From positions 1-56,264 of the forward strand of contig JAGBWD010000009.1 of the NCBI GenBank assembly GCA_017629985.1: 56,264 nucleotides of DNA, written 5' to 3'. The notes under the pieces are model-generated. The model had not been told where the DNA came from, made no database searches, and saw only the letters and a program-made list of their open reading frames with translations. The stretch comes from Alistipes sp. (GTDB lineage: Bacteria; Bacteroidota; Bacteroidia; Bacteroidales; Rikenellaceae). Position 1 is the stretch's first letter, and the number at the start of each line of letters is the position of its first letter. A program made the position numbers and the translations under genes. Shown in pieces: positions 44,191 through 52,837 of this stretch.

Positions 44191-45483
44191 ATGAGTACAG
44201 AAAAGAAAAACTACACGTTGGCGATTATCGTGATGATCCTACTATTCGGTATGATCTCATTCGTTACCAACCTAGCATCCCCTATGGGTGATGTACTTAA
44301 AAACCAGTTTGATGTTGCCAACTGGATGGGTACACTTGGCGTATTTGCCAACTTCATTGCCTATGCCGTTATGGGCATCCCTGCAGGCAATCTCTTGCAG
44401 AAGCGTGGCTATAAATTCACAGCCCTTGCAGCGGTATCTGTAGGCTTCATCGGCGTTGGCGTACAGACTATTGCAGGTCTACTTAATGGCAACATCGCAT
44501 TTGGCGTATACCTACTTGGCGCATTTATCGCAGGCTTCTCAATGTGTATGCTTAACATTGTTGTAAACCCAATGCTTAATAAGTTGGCTGGCGGTGGTAA
44601 TCGCGGAAACCAGCTTCTTCAGGTGGGTGGTTCGTTTAACTCATTGATGGGTACTGCCGTAATCTTCCTCACAGGTGTCTTTGTACCAAGCATCGTTGAT
44701 GCAGAGATTAAGCAGGTATTCCCATTGATGTTCATCGCATTGGCAATCTTCGCAGCGGCATTTATCGTAATCCTCTTCACCGAGATTCCAGAGACCAAGA
44801 GCGAGGTTGTAGCCGAGAAGACAAAGTCAGAGATTGGCCCTATGTCATTCCGTCACTTCATGCTTGGCGCTGTGGCTATCTTCATCTATGTTGGTGTTGA
44901 GGTAGGTATTCCTAACGTGCTTCAGAAGTGGCTCCAGAATGGTGGTCTTGGCACAAATCCTAACGCAGAGGCTATCGCTGCAACTGTGACTGCAACGTAC
45001 TGGTTACTAATGTTCTTTGGCCGTCTTGGTGGCGCAGCACTTGGTGCAAAGGTATCTGCCAAGAGTATGCTCTCTGCCGTATCAGTATTGGGTCTTATCT
45101 TTGTGCTATGCGCCATGTACCTCGACCCTGCTATCAGCGTTAATCTCCCAGTATTCAAGGGCACCGAGGGCTTCGGCACTGCTAATGTTCCTGTGAATGC
45201 TGCGTTGCTGGTTCTCTGCGGTCTCTGCACATCTGTAATGTGGGGAGGTATCTTCAACCTTGCAGTTGAGGGTCTCGGCAAGTATACCGAGAAGGCTTCG
45301 GGTATCTTCATGGCCCTTGTCTGCGGTGGTGGTATTCTTCCACTTTTGCAGAACTTCGTTGTTGATGCAACAGGTGGCAACTACCTCTTCAGCTATTGGG
45401 TTATCGTAGCTGGCCTTGCATACCTACTCTTCTACGCTTTGATTGGTTCAAAGAACGTAAACAAGGATATCATTACTGAGTAA
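44191..45483 (+). CDS. Sugar MFS transporter of the FHS (FucP-like) family
   Basis: A proton-sugar symporter of 430 residues with about 12 membrane helices. Family features are MISFVTNLASPMGDVLKNQF in the first helix and the loop LNIVVNPMLNKLAGGGNRGN, followed by LLQVGGSFNSLMGT, as in FucP/GluP-type transporters. The sugar is not evident; no fucose or other sugar catabolic gene is adjacent. A perfect-stem terminator follows at 45508. Confidence 0.9.
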   Translation: MSTEKKNYTLAIIVMILLFGMISFVTNLASPMGDVLKNQFDVANWMGTLGVFANFIAYAVMGIPAGNLLQKRGYKFTALAAVSVGFIGVGVQTIAGLLNGNIAFGVYLLGAFIAGFSMCMLNIVVNPMLNKLAGGGNRGNQLLQVGGSFNSLMGTAVIFLTGVFVPSIVDAEIKQVFPLMFIALAIFAAAFIVILFTEIPETKSEVVAEKTKSEIGPMSFRHFMLGAVAIFIYVGVEVGIPNVLQKWLQNGGLGTNPNAEAIAATVTATYWLLMFFGRLGGAALGAKVSAKSMLSAVSVLGLIFVLCAMYLDPAISVNLPVFKGTEGFGTANVPVNAALLVLCGLCTSVMWGGIFNLAVEGLGKYTEKASGIFMALVCGGGILPLLQNFVVDATGGNYLFSYWVIVAGLAYLLFYALIGSKNVNKDIITE

Positions 45484-45507
45484 CAGCTATTTAGCAAAAT
45501 ACTTTTG

Positions 45508-45540
45508 AGGCTTGCTCGACTGTTGAGCAAGCCTTTTTTG
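45508..45540 (+). terminator. Terminator of the polyprenyl synthase-transporter unit
   Basis: Perfect 10-bp stem aggcttgctc (45508-45517) with gagcaagcct (45525-45534), loop of seven bases, then a T run. Confidence 0.9.
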
Positions 45541-45672
45541 TGTCTAATAAAGACTCTCAAAAAACGCTGAAAAATATGATTTTGGAATAGTATTACAACA
45601 TCTTATTGGAGTTGTAAAAGATATTCATTTTGTGTTATACATCTCTCTCATCTTACTTTTTTCGTCAAAAAA

Positions 45673-45703
45673 TTTGCAGTTGTTGAATTTTTTTGTACCT
45701 TTG
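45673..45703 (+). promoter_or_regulatory. Promoter of lipA-lipB-recJ
   Basis: TTTG at 45673-45676, 19-base spacer, TACCTTTG at 45696-45703. Exact fit to the Bacteroidales consensus. The start of transcription should fall near 45710, which favours the ATG at 45731 over the TTG at 45710 as the lipA start. Confidence 0.78.
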
Positions 45704-45730
45704 CATTAATTGGAAAAAAGTGAACTTAAA

Positions 45731-46624
45731 ATGCCGAAGGTACCAAAAAAAGAGGAGTATCTAAAGAAGCCCGAATGGCTGAAAATAAGCCTCCGTAGCA
45801 CGGCCAATACCGCAGACGTAGAGCATATTGTCGAAGGTAGGTGTCTGCATACCATTTGCACAAGTGGTATGTGTCCGAACAAAGCGGAGTGCTGGAGCCG
45901 TCGCACTGCGACATTCATGATTTTGGGCGATATTTGTACTCGTAATTGCCGCTTCTGTGCTACCACCACAGGAAGACCCTTGCCACCCGATGAGCAAGAG
46001 CCTGACAAGGTGGCCGAAAGTGTGCGATTAATGGGCCTAAAGCACGTTGTTATTACGGCGGTAACGCGTGATGATCTCCCCGATCATGGTGCAGCGATAT
46101 GGGCAAAGACCGTAGAGGCTGTGCGCCGCGAGAATCCCGAATCTACAATAGAGCTCCTTATTTCCGATATGGATGCCCGCCCCGAACTAATTGATGTGGT
46201 GTTGGCATCGCGTCCCGACATTGTGGGACATAACATCGAAACCGTTGAGCGACTGACACCCGAGGTACGTTCGCGTGCGAAATATTGCACGTCACTAGAG
46301 ACGTTGAGGCATATTGCCGAGAGTGGTGCGGTGGCAAAGAGCGGCCTGATGGTCGGCCTTGGCGAGAGCGAGGAGGAGATACTTCAGACACTACGCGACC
46401 TTCGTGAGGTGGGGGTATCTATCGTCACACTCGGCCAATACCTTCGACCAACGAAGGAGCATTACCCCGTAAAGGCGTACATCACTCCCGAAAAATTCGA
46501 AGAATACCGACTCAAGGCTCTCGAGATGGGTTTCGCATATTGTGCGAGCGCACCCCTTGTGCGTTCCTCATATTTGGCGGATGCCGCACTTGACGCAGTG
46601 AGAAAGGTATGCAACACGAAGTAG
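45731..46624 (+). CDS. lipA: Lipoyl synthase LipA
   Basis: A radical SAM enzyme that inserts two sulfurs into protein-bound octanoyl groups. The 297 residues have the auxiliary cluster cysteines C43, C48 and C54 (CTSGMCPNKAEC), the radical SAM motif C69-x3-C73-x2-C76 (CTRNCRFC) and the C-terminal RSSYLA that ligates the auxiliary cluster. The ATG at 45731 is chosen because the promoter start point falls near 45710; the frame extends to a TTG there. Its end overlaps lipB by 16 bases, so the two lipoate genes are coupled. Confidence 0.96.
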   Translation: MPKVPKKEEYLKKPEWLKISLRSTANTADVEHIVEGRCLHTICTSGMCPNKAECWSRRTATFMILGDICTRNCRFCATTTGRPLPPDEQEPDKVAESVRLMGLKHVVITAVTRDDLPDHGAAIWAKTVEAVRRENPESTIELLISDMDARPELIDVVLASRPDIVGHNIETVERLTPEVRSRAKYCTSLETLRHIAESGAVAKSGLMVGLGESEEEILQTLRDLREVGVSIVTLGQYLRPTKEHYPVKAYITPEKFEEYRLKALEMGFAYCASAPLVRSSYLADAALDAVRKVCNTK

Positions 46625-47307
46625 AGGTAGAAATCAGAGACATAGGCAGTATGGCTTATGGCGAGTGCTGGGATCTTCAGCGCACGCTATTTGATGCATT
46701 GTGTAAAAAGAAGGCCGAGAAACGACTTACCGAGGGTGAGCCGCACGGCACCATACTCATTGTTGAGCATCCCGCAGTATATACATTGGGCAAGAGTGGC
46801 CACCAGGAGAATATGCTTGTCACCGAGGAGTACCTTAAGAGCCTCGGCGCAGAGTTCTTTCATATTGACCGCGGTGGCGACATCACCTTCCATGGCCCAG
46901 GGCAGCTAGTTTGCTACCCTATCCTAGACCTTGATGCAATAGGTCTAGGTATTCGCCGTTATATAGAGGCATTGGAGCAGTCTGTTATAGACCTTGCTGC
47001 AGAGTATGGCATTGAGGCACATCGCTCTGAAGGAGCATCGGGAGTATGGGTCACCACGCCCCAACGCCGCCTTGTTAAGCTCTGCGCCATAGGTGTACGC
47101 GCCTCGCATGGCGTCACTATGCATGGCCTAGCGATGAATGTCGCTACAGACCTCAAGTGGTTTGAGCTAATAAATCCTTGTGGATTTACCGACCGCGGAG
47201 TATGCTCACTCACCACGCTCTGCAACCGCGAGGTTACAATGGAGGAGGTTAAGCCCAAGTTTATCAATTACTTAACGAAAAATTTAAATGTTAAATATAA
47301 AAAATAA
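46609..47307 (+). CDS. lipB: Octanoyl-[acyl carrier protein]:protein octanoyltransferase LipB
   Basis: Transfers octanoate from ACP to lipoyl domains, the substrate for LipA. The 232 residues include RGGDITFHGPGQLVCYP, Lys157 in RLVKLCAIGVR and the acyl-thioester Cys191 in INPCGFTDRG. The N-terminal part has a longer than usual charged helix (CKKKAEKRLTEGEPHG). It overlaps lipA by 16 bases and is followed by recJ after 5 bases. Confidence 0.95.
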   Translation: MQHEVEVEIRDIGSMAYGECWDLQRTLFDALCKKKAEKRLTEGEPHGTILIVEHPAVYTLGKSGHQENMLVTEEYLKSLGAEFFHIDRGGDITFHGPGQLVCYPILDLDAIGLGIRRYIEALEQSVIDLAAEYGIEAHRSEGASGVWVTTPQRRLVKLCAIGVRASHGVTMHGLAMNVATDLKWFELINPCGFTDRGVCSLTTLCNREVTMEEVKPKFINYLTKNLNVKYKK

Positions 47308-47312
47308 ACGTT

Positions 47313-49073
47313 ATGCCCATAGAAAAAAGATGGGTTGTCAAGCCACAAGGCGACCGCGCTACAGTGGAGGCACTAGCCACACAGCTTGGTATGTCTACGG
47401 TATTGACCAACCTACTGGTTCAAAGAGGCATAGACACCGCGGAGAAAGCGAAAAAGTTCTTCTCGCCCGCACTACGCGACTTGCACGATCCCTTCCTTAT
47501 GAAGGATATGGACAAGGCTGTGGAGCGCATCGAGAAGGCTGTAAAGGCTGGCGAAAAGGTAATGATTTACGGAGACTACGATGTCGATGGAACAACTGCC
47601 GTGGCGCTAGTTTACAAGTTCTTAAGCCAGATAGGACATAAGAACCTGACATTTTACATCCCCGACCGATATGTCGATGGTTACGGCATATCAATTCGAA
47701 GCATCGACCATGCAGTGCGCAAAGGCGTTACGCTAGTCATAGCTTTGGATTGCGGCATAAAAGCCGTGGAGAAGGTGGCCTATGCAAAACAAAAAGGCGT
47801 AGATTTCATCATCTGCGACCATCATTTACCTGCCGATGAGATTCCTCAGGCAGTGGCTGTATTGGACCCCAAACGCAACGACTGCAACTATCCTTTCGAT
47901 GAGTTGTCAGGATGTGGCGTTGGCTTTAAACTCGTCGAGGCGTATGCACGCCGCAACAACATTGCATTTTCGGAGATAGAGCATCTCCTTGACTTGTTGG
48001 TTGTTAGCATCGCTTCAGACATTGTGCCTCTTGTGGATGAAAACCGCATTTTGGCATACTACGGATTACGCAAACTCAACTCACAACCTTCGAAGGGTTT
48101 GTTGTCGATTATCAAGATATGTGGTCTTCAGGGCCACAATATCACCATCGATGACATTGTCTTCAAGATTGGCCCTCGCATCAACGCCGCAGGACGTATG
48201 CGCATGGACGAGGATGATGAGAATGCCGCTCCTTCGGGAGGTCATGCTGCAGTAAGCCTTCTTGTTGAGGGTAACGAGCAGGAGGCGGCAAAGTTTGGAG
48301 AGGTTATAGACTCCTTCAACCAGGATCGCAAGAACATAGATCGCAACGTAACACAGGAGGCTCACGACTACGTTGAGTCGCACCCTGAAATCAAGGCCCT
48401 CAAGAGTACTGTGATATACAACCCACAGTGGATGAAGGGTATCGTGGGAATCGTAGCATCGCGCCTCATAGAGACCTACTATCGTCCTACGGTTGTGCTT
48501 ACAAAGTCAAACGGCTTTGTGACAGGTTCGGCACGTTCTGTGGCAGGTTTCGACCTCTATCAGGCTGTGGAGTCATGCTCTGACCTTTTGGAGAACTTCG
48601 GAGGACACATGTACGCAGCAGGTCTTACCATGAAGGAGGAGAATGTTGAGGCCTTCACGAAGCGCTTTAACGACTATGTGGAGCGCAACATAGACCCTAA
48701 TATTCTTGTGCCACAGGTAGATATAGACTGTGAGTTGCTCTTCTCGGACATCACCGATGAGTTCCACCGTCAGCTCAATAATTTCCAGCCTTTTGGCCCA
48801 GGAAATAGCGCTCCTGTCTTCATGACACGTGGTGCTTGTAATCGTGGCGATGCAAAACTTGTAGGTATGGAGTGTGACCATCTGCGCATGGATCTCATAC
48901 AGCGCCAGAAGCCCCACACCTCTATCCCTGCCATAGCATTCCAGCAGCCTACACACTATGAGTGGGTACGTGGTGGCAAGCCTATCTCGGTGTGCTACCA
49001 GATTGTTGAGAATCACTATCGTGGTTCGGTATCGAAACAGTTGAGGGTTAAAGATATAAAACCCGAAAGATAG
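47313..49073 (+). CDS. recJ: Single-stranded-DNA-specific exonuclease RecJ
   Basis: A 5'-3' ssDNA exonuclease in recombination and mismatch repair. The 586 residues show the DHH phosphoesterase motifs: IYGDYDVDGTTA (DYDVDG at 88-93), ALDCGI, and CDHHLP (DHH at 169-171). The DHHA1 domain follows with TGSARSVAGFDLY and ENFGGHMYAAGLTM, and a C-terminal OB-fold region ends the protein. It is cotranscribed with lipA-lipB; a terminator begins seven bases after its stop. Confidence 0.96.
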   Translation: MPIEKRWVVKPQGDRATVEALATQLGMSTVLTNLLVQRGIDTAEKAKKFFSPALRDLHDPFLMKDMDKAVERIEKAVKAGEKVMIYGDYDVDGTTAVALVYKFLSQIGHKNLTFYIPDRYVDGYGISIRSIDHAVRKGVTLVIALDCGIKAVEKVAYAKQKGVDFIICDHHLPADEIPQAVAVLDPKRNDCNYPFDELSGCGVGFKLVEAYARRNNIAFSEIEHLLDLLVVSIASDIVPLVDENRILAYYGLRKLNSQPSKGLLSIIKICGLQGHNITIDDIVFKIGPRINAAGRMRMDEDDENAAPSGGHAAVSLLVEGNEQEAAKFGEVIDSFNQDRKNIDRNVTQEAHDYVESHPEIKALKSTVIYNPQWMKGIVGIVASRLIETYYRPTVVLTKSNGFVTGSARSVAGFDLYQAVESCSDLLENFGGHMYAAGLTMKEENVEAFTKRFNDYVERNIDPNILVPQVDIDCELLFSDITDEFHRQLNNFQPFGPGNSAPVFMTRGACNRGDAKLVGMECDHLRMDLIQRQKPHTSIPAIAFQQPTHYEWVRGGKPISVCYQIVENHYRGSVSKQLRVKDIKPER

Positions 49074-49079
49074 CCTATC

Positions 49080-49121
49080 AGGGCCTGTCCAACAAGAGTG
49101 TTGAGCAGGCCCTAACTATTT
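49080..49121 (+). terminator. Terminator of lipA-lipB-recJ
   Basis: Outer stem agggcctg (49080-49087) with caggccct (49106-49113), inner stem caac/gttg with a small internal loop, then a T-rich run. It uses the shared terminator stem. Confidence 0.85.
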
Positions 49122-49253
49122 TTGCCACACTACATATCTCTATCATATTCAACACACAACAGGCCTCATAGTTGTCGTTCACCCCTTTTTTTTGTCGCTT
49201 CACACATTTTTTGATATAAATTATTCGCTGTTTACAAAAAAATCACTATCTTG

Positions 49254-49372
49254 CGCACAAATAATATAGATAAAGTATAAGAAATTGCACCACGCAAGCG
49301 TTATAGGTGTAACGCCCGAGCAATGAGAAACGGTATAACGAATAATTTATAACTTAAAACTTCAATAGTACT
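49254..49372 (+). promoter_or_regulatory. Possible structured leader of the thioredoxin/Omp28 operon
   Basis: About 120 bases without an ORF lie between a weak -7-like element (TATCTTGC, 49247-49254) and the first gene. The segment contains the short inverted repeat cgtta/taacg around 49303-49318 and a second cggtataacg further on. It matches no riboswitch family I know. The rest of the gap (49122-49246) is AT-rich and shows nothing. Confidence 0.3.
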
Positions 49373-49849
49373 ATGAAAAAGCTTATGATTATGATGCTCG
49401 CACTCTTCATTGGTGTTAGCGCATCAGCACAGACCCTTCCAGATGTAAAGGTTGAGAATCAGGAGGGTAAGGTAATCTCTGTCCGCGACCTCGTAGATGG
49501 TACACCTATGATTATCTCATTCTGGTCTACAACATGTAAGCCATGTATCGCAGAGCTTAACGCTATCAACGAGAGCCTCTACGAGTGGGTTGAGGAGGTA
49601 GACATGAAGGTTATCGCAGTATCTGTAGACGATGCACGTACATTGAACCGCGCTCGCTCACAGGGTAACAACTGGGAGGATCTAATCTGCGTTTACGACA
49701 AGAACCAGGATTTGAAGCGTGCTATGAACGTAAACCTTACTCCACACGCATTTGTTGTTGATGGTAATGGTAATATCGTTTACTCACACTCTGGTTACAC
49801 TCCAGGTAGCGAGATTGAGCTATTCGAGAAGATTAAGGCTCTTAAGTAA
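49373..49849 (+). CDS. Secreted thioredoxin-fold (TlpA-like) protein
   Basis: A 158-residue periplasmic protein. The signal peptide (MLALFIGVSASAQ) is cleaved near residue 20. A thioredoxin-like domain fills the rest, with WSTTCKPCIAEL, giving the redox pair Cys55 and Cys58, and the cis-proline region LTPHAFVVDGNG. The KP between the cysteines differs from the more common PP. It should act as a thiol-disulfide reductase or oxidase in the periplasm. It is the first gene of a four-gene run; the DUF6029 barrel gene starts 91 bases later. Codon use is restricted, as in highly expressed genes here. Confidence 0.9.
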   Translation: MKKLMIMMLALFIGVSASAQTLPDVKVENQEGKVISVRDLVDGTPMIISFWSTTCKPCIAELNAINESLYEWVEEVDMKVIAVSVDDARTLNRARSQGNNWEDLICVYDKNQDLKRAMNVNLTPHAFVVDGNGNIVYSHSGYTPGSEIELFEKIKALK

Positions 49850-49940
49850 GCTGAACATCTGCTGTGATATGGGGGGGCTATAAGCTCCCCAACACAGCTT
49901 AATGACACAGATCTCATATTGCTAAAGAAAACTTTTTAGG

Positions 49941-51686
49941 ATGAAGAAATATTTACTATTTTTAGGTGTTGCATTATGTGCAACTTTTTGTGTTAATGAG
50001 GCCTCTGCACAGATAAAGCTTGGCGAGAATGGAGGTCAGTTGTCTGTATCTCTCGACAGCAACAACATCTACTACCAGGAGGATAAGAAGCTCGAGGAGT
50101 TCAATATGGATAACAAGCGTGAGAAGGAGTTTGGTTCAAACAACTATCTCAAGGTAGACTATGGTATTAAGAGGTTCTCTGCAGGACTTCAGGTTGATGC
50201 CTTTCTTCCAGCGTTGAGCGGCTATGATATCTCGAAGCACAAGTTTAGCTCTACCTACAACACTGCATTCGTAGCGTTGTACGCACAGTGGGAGCATGAC
50301 AGCTGGGGTATCCGTCTTGGCGATATCTATGATCAGTTTGGTAATGGTCTTATCTTCCGTGCATACGAGGAGCGCGCCTTGGGCTTTAACAATGCGTTGG
50401 AGGGTGTTCGTTTCCACTACAACTACGAGAACTACTTGAACTTTAAGGTCTTGGCAGGTATGCCACGTATCTATGACGAGGTGTCTGACACTCTAGTATG
50501 GGGTGGTGACCTATCGCTTTCATTCTCTGATATGCTTGGCTGGACAGATGGTTTGGTATCTATCGAGGGTGGTTACATTCGCCGTGTCCTCAACAACGAT
50601 GAGACTATCGTAAATAAGAACCACTACCCTGCGAAAGAGTTTAAGGAGGATGTCCTCAATATGATCTCTACACGTGCAAACTTCGAGTATGCTGGTTTCA
50701 GCCTCCGTGGTGAGTACGCCATGAAGCTCAACGAGGATGTGTGGGGCGCTAATGATGATCCTGCAAAGGGTAATGTCATCAACATCGACTTTGGATATAA
50801 CTACAAGAGATTCTCTATCTCTGGTACCTTCCGCCGTCAGCAGAATATGGCTACGCCAATCATGCTCACCATGTATGACAGAGAGAAGCACCATATAGAT
50901 GCTGGTGCCCCTGTTTCTGGTATCGCAGATTTTGGCGGTGGTAACTCTCTCAACTACATTCCACTTCTTACTCGCCAGCACACCTACTCACTCGCAAGTC
51001 TTAACCCATATCTAGGATGTGCGACAACTACAGGTGGTGAGATTGGTGGACAGGTTGATATTTACTACTCATGGCGTAACCCAAAGGTACGCGGTAAGTA
51101 TTGGAACTTCCACGCTAACTTCTCTATGTTCAACTCTTTGGACTACACCGATCCATTTGGCGATGAGATTAAGGGTAAGAACGCATGGATTGACGCAAAC
51201 TTTGACGTAGAGCGTCAGTGGAACAAGACCCTCAAGACTACATTCCTCTACTCTTATCAGCGTTGGGATAAGGAGAAGTCTATAGCTCCCAAGGCAAAGT
51301 ATGTAGAGTCACACATCTTTGTTGGAGATGTTACTTATAAGATTAACAAGAAGCACTCTTTGCGCTTTGAGGCTCAATATCTCTGCTCTGATGACTACGA
51401 GGGCGACTGGGTAGCAGGTACCATAGAGTACAACTTTGCTCCTATGTTCAGCTTCTACGTTAGCGACATGTGGAACTGCGAGGAGACTGACTACAACTAT
51501 GAGCAGCTTAATGATAAGCACTACTTGATGCACTACTACCAGGTAGGTGCAACCTTCACACACAGCAACTACCGCGCACAGATAGCCTATGGCCGTAACC
51601 GTGCAGGTTATGTATGCTCTGGAGGTTCGTGCCGTTACCAGCCAGCATATACTGGCGTAAACTTTGCACTTACTATTACATTCTAA
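49941..51686 (+). CDS. DUF6029 outer membrane beta-barrel protein
   Basis: A 581-residue outer membrane protein with signal peptide (LFLGVALCATFCVNEASAQ, cleaved near residue 24). The mature part is almost entirely amphipathic strands rich in Tyr, Phe, Asn and Gly, for example FSAGLQVDAFLPALSGYD and HDSWGIRLGDIYDQFGNGL, and it ends in a terminal Phe (NFALTITF). The pattern near the N-terminus fits DUF6029, a Bacteroidota family of unknown function. A short cysteine pair near the end (CSGGSC) is notable given the redox neighbours. The first lipoprotein gene begins 15 bases after the stop. Confidence 0.82.
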   Translation: MKKYLLFLGVALCATFCVNEASAQIKLGENGGQLSVSLDSNNIYYQEDKKLEEFNMDNKREKEFGSNNYLKVDYGIKRFSAGLQVDAFLPALSGYDISKHKFSSTYNTAFVALYAQWEHDSWGIRLGDIYDQFGNGLIFRAYEERALGFNNALEGVRFHYNYENYLNFKVLAGMPRIYDEVSDTLVWGGDLSLSFSDMLGWTDGLVSIEGGYIRRVLNNDETIVNKNHYPAKEFKEDVLNMISTRANFEYAGFSLRGEYAMKLNEDVWGANDDPAKGNVINIDFGYNYKRFSISGTFRRQQNMATPIMLTMYDREKHHIDAGAPVSGIADFGGGNSLNYIPLLTRQHTYSLASLNPYLGCATTTGGEIGGQVDIYYSWRNPKVRGKYWNFHANFSMFNSLDYTDPFGDEIKGKNAWIDANFDVERQWNKTLKTTFLYSYQRWDKEKSIAPKAKYVESHIFVGDVTYKINKKHSLRFEAQYLCSDDYEGDWVAGTIEYNFAPMFSFYVSDMWNCEETDYNYEQLNDKHYLMHYYQVGATFTHSNYRAQIAYGRNRAGYVCSGGSCRYQPAYTGVNFALTITF

Positions 51687-51701
51687 ACCCTATTTTAAGG
51701 C

Positions 51702-52802
51702 ATGAAAATTTTTAAGTATTTCACACTAGTAGCACTTGCTGCAGCAACATTTGTTGGTTGTAAGAAGGCAGAGGTAGCAGATGACAAGAAGGGTCCTGAT
51801 GCTACTGGTGACATCACTCTTACAGTAGTTAGCAACACTATAGATGTTAATACACCTATTGAGTTCATTGTTACAGACTCCGAGAGTGGAGAAGATCTAA
51901 CATCTTCATCAACAATCTACAATAAGAGCGACTTTTCGGCTGTCGAGAATCCGTTTACACCTACTCTTGACGGCACATATAAGTTCTATGCCACATGTGG
52001 CGACTCTATCTCTAATGAGGTTGAGGTTGTTGTAAACGCCGTGAAGCCAGAGCTTCCACAGGATCCCGACAGCGCCAACACATCATTCAAGCACCGCATA
52101 TTGCTTGTCGATCACACAGGTAATACATGCTCATTCTGCCCAAAGATGATGGCTGCCCTTAAGGAGGTATCGGAGACAGAGGACTACCACTCAAAGTTCC
52201 ACGAGGCTATGGCACACACTTATGCGCAGACAGACCCTGCAACATCAAGCACTGCATATAGCATCTCGGGGTTCTTCGGTGTGACGGCTTACCCTACCCT
52301 TACCTACAACTTCGATAAGTCAATAGTATCAAGCACCAATGCCGAGGTTATCAAGCAGAATATAGACGCATTGTGGAAGAGCGAGGCCGAGGTAGGTATT
52401 GCTGCTGCTGCAAACCTTGCGTCACAGTCGGTGCTTGTAAAGGCCGAGATAAAGGCTGCCGTAGCAGGTGAGTATCGCATCAACGCATGGCTCTTGGAGG
52501 ATGGCATCTATGCCGAGCAGGCAGGCGCTAGCAGCAGCCAAAGCTGGATGAGCACCCACAACAACGCTATCCGCTATGCCCCTATTACAGATCCTATCAC
52601 AGGCTATGACCTTGGCGCCGTTGAGGCTGGTCATACCGCAGAAAAGGAGATGACACTCAAAATTGAGAAGAGCAAGTGGAACCGTGAGAACTTCAAGGTT
52701 ATGATTATTGCATCAAAGAAGGGTAGCAATGGCAATTATGACGTTGCGAATGTTGCAATTTGCCCTATCAATAGTACTGTGGCCTACGATTATAACAACT
52801 AA
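51702..52802 (+). CDS. Omp28-type lipoprotein with CxxC (first of two)
   Basis: A 366-residue lipoprotein; lipobox FVGC gives Cys20. An immunoglobulin-like region (about 36-115) follows an acidic linker. Then comes a thioredoxin-like domain opening HRILLVDHTG and NTCSFCPKM, with the pair Cys143 and Cys146. This layout is that of Omp28-related outer membrane lipoproteins of Bacteroidales. The domain ends with a beta-rich C-terminal part (about 225-366). It lies 15 bases after the DUF6029 gene and 35 bases before its paralogue, so all are likely cotranscribed. Its function is unknown; the CxxC suggests redox activity or metal binding. Confidence 0.85.
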   Translation: MKIFKYFTLVALAAATFVGCKKAEVADDKKGPDATGDITLTVVSNTIDVNTPIEFIVTDSESGEDLTSSSTIYNKSDFSAVENPFTPTLDGTYKFYATCGDSISNEVEVVVNAVKPELPQDPDSANTSFKHRILLVDHTGNTCSFCPKMMAALKEVSETEDYHSKFHEAMAHTYAQTDPATSSTAYSISGFFGVTAYPTLTYNFDKSIVSSTNAEVIKQNIDALWKSEAEVGIAAAANLASQSVLVKAEIKAAVAGEYRINAWLLEDGIYAEQAGASSSQSWMSTHNNAIRYAPITDPITGYDLGAVEAGHTAEKEMTLKIEKSKWNRENFKVMIIASKKGSNGNYDVANVAICPINSTVAYDYNN

Positions 52803-52837
52803 TTAAATATTTACTAATACTAAAATTATTTAAAGCT

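Noticed and set aside
46158-46391. Minus-strand ORF opposite lipA
   Set aside because: Arg/Ser/Pro-rich composition of an antisense frame and no motif.
49303-49318. cgtta/taacg hairpin as a known riboswitch
   Set aside because: The stem is only five base pairs, and no TPP, cobalamin, SAM or other consensus core is visible.
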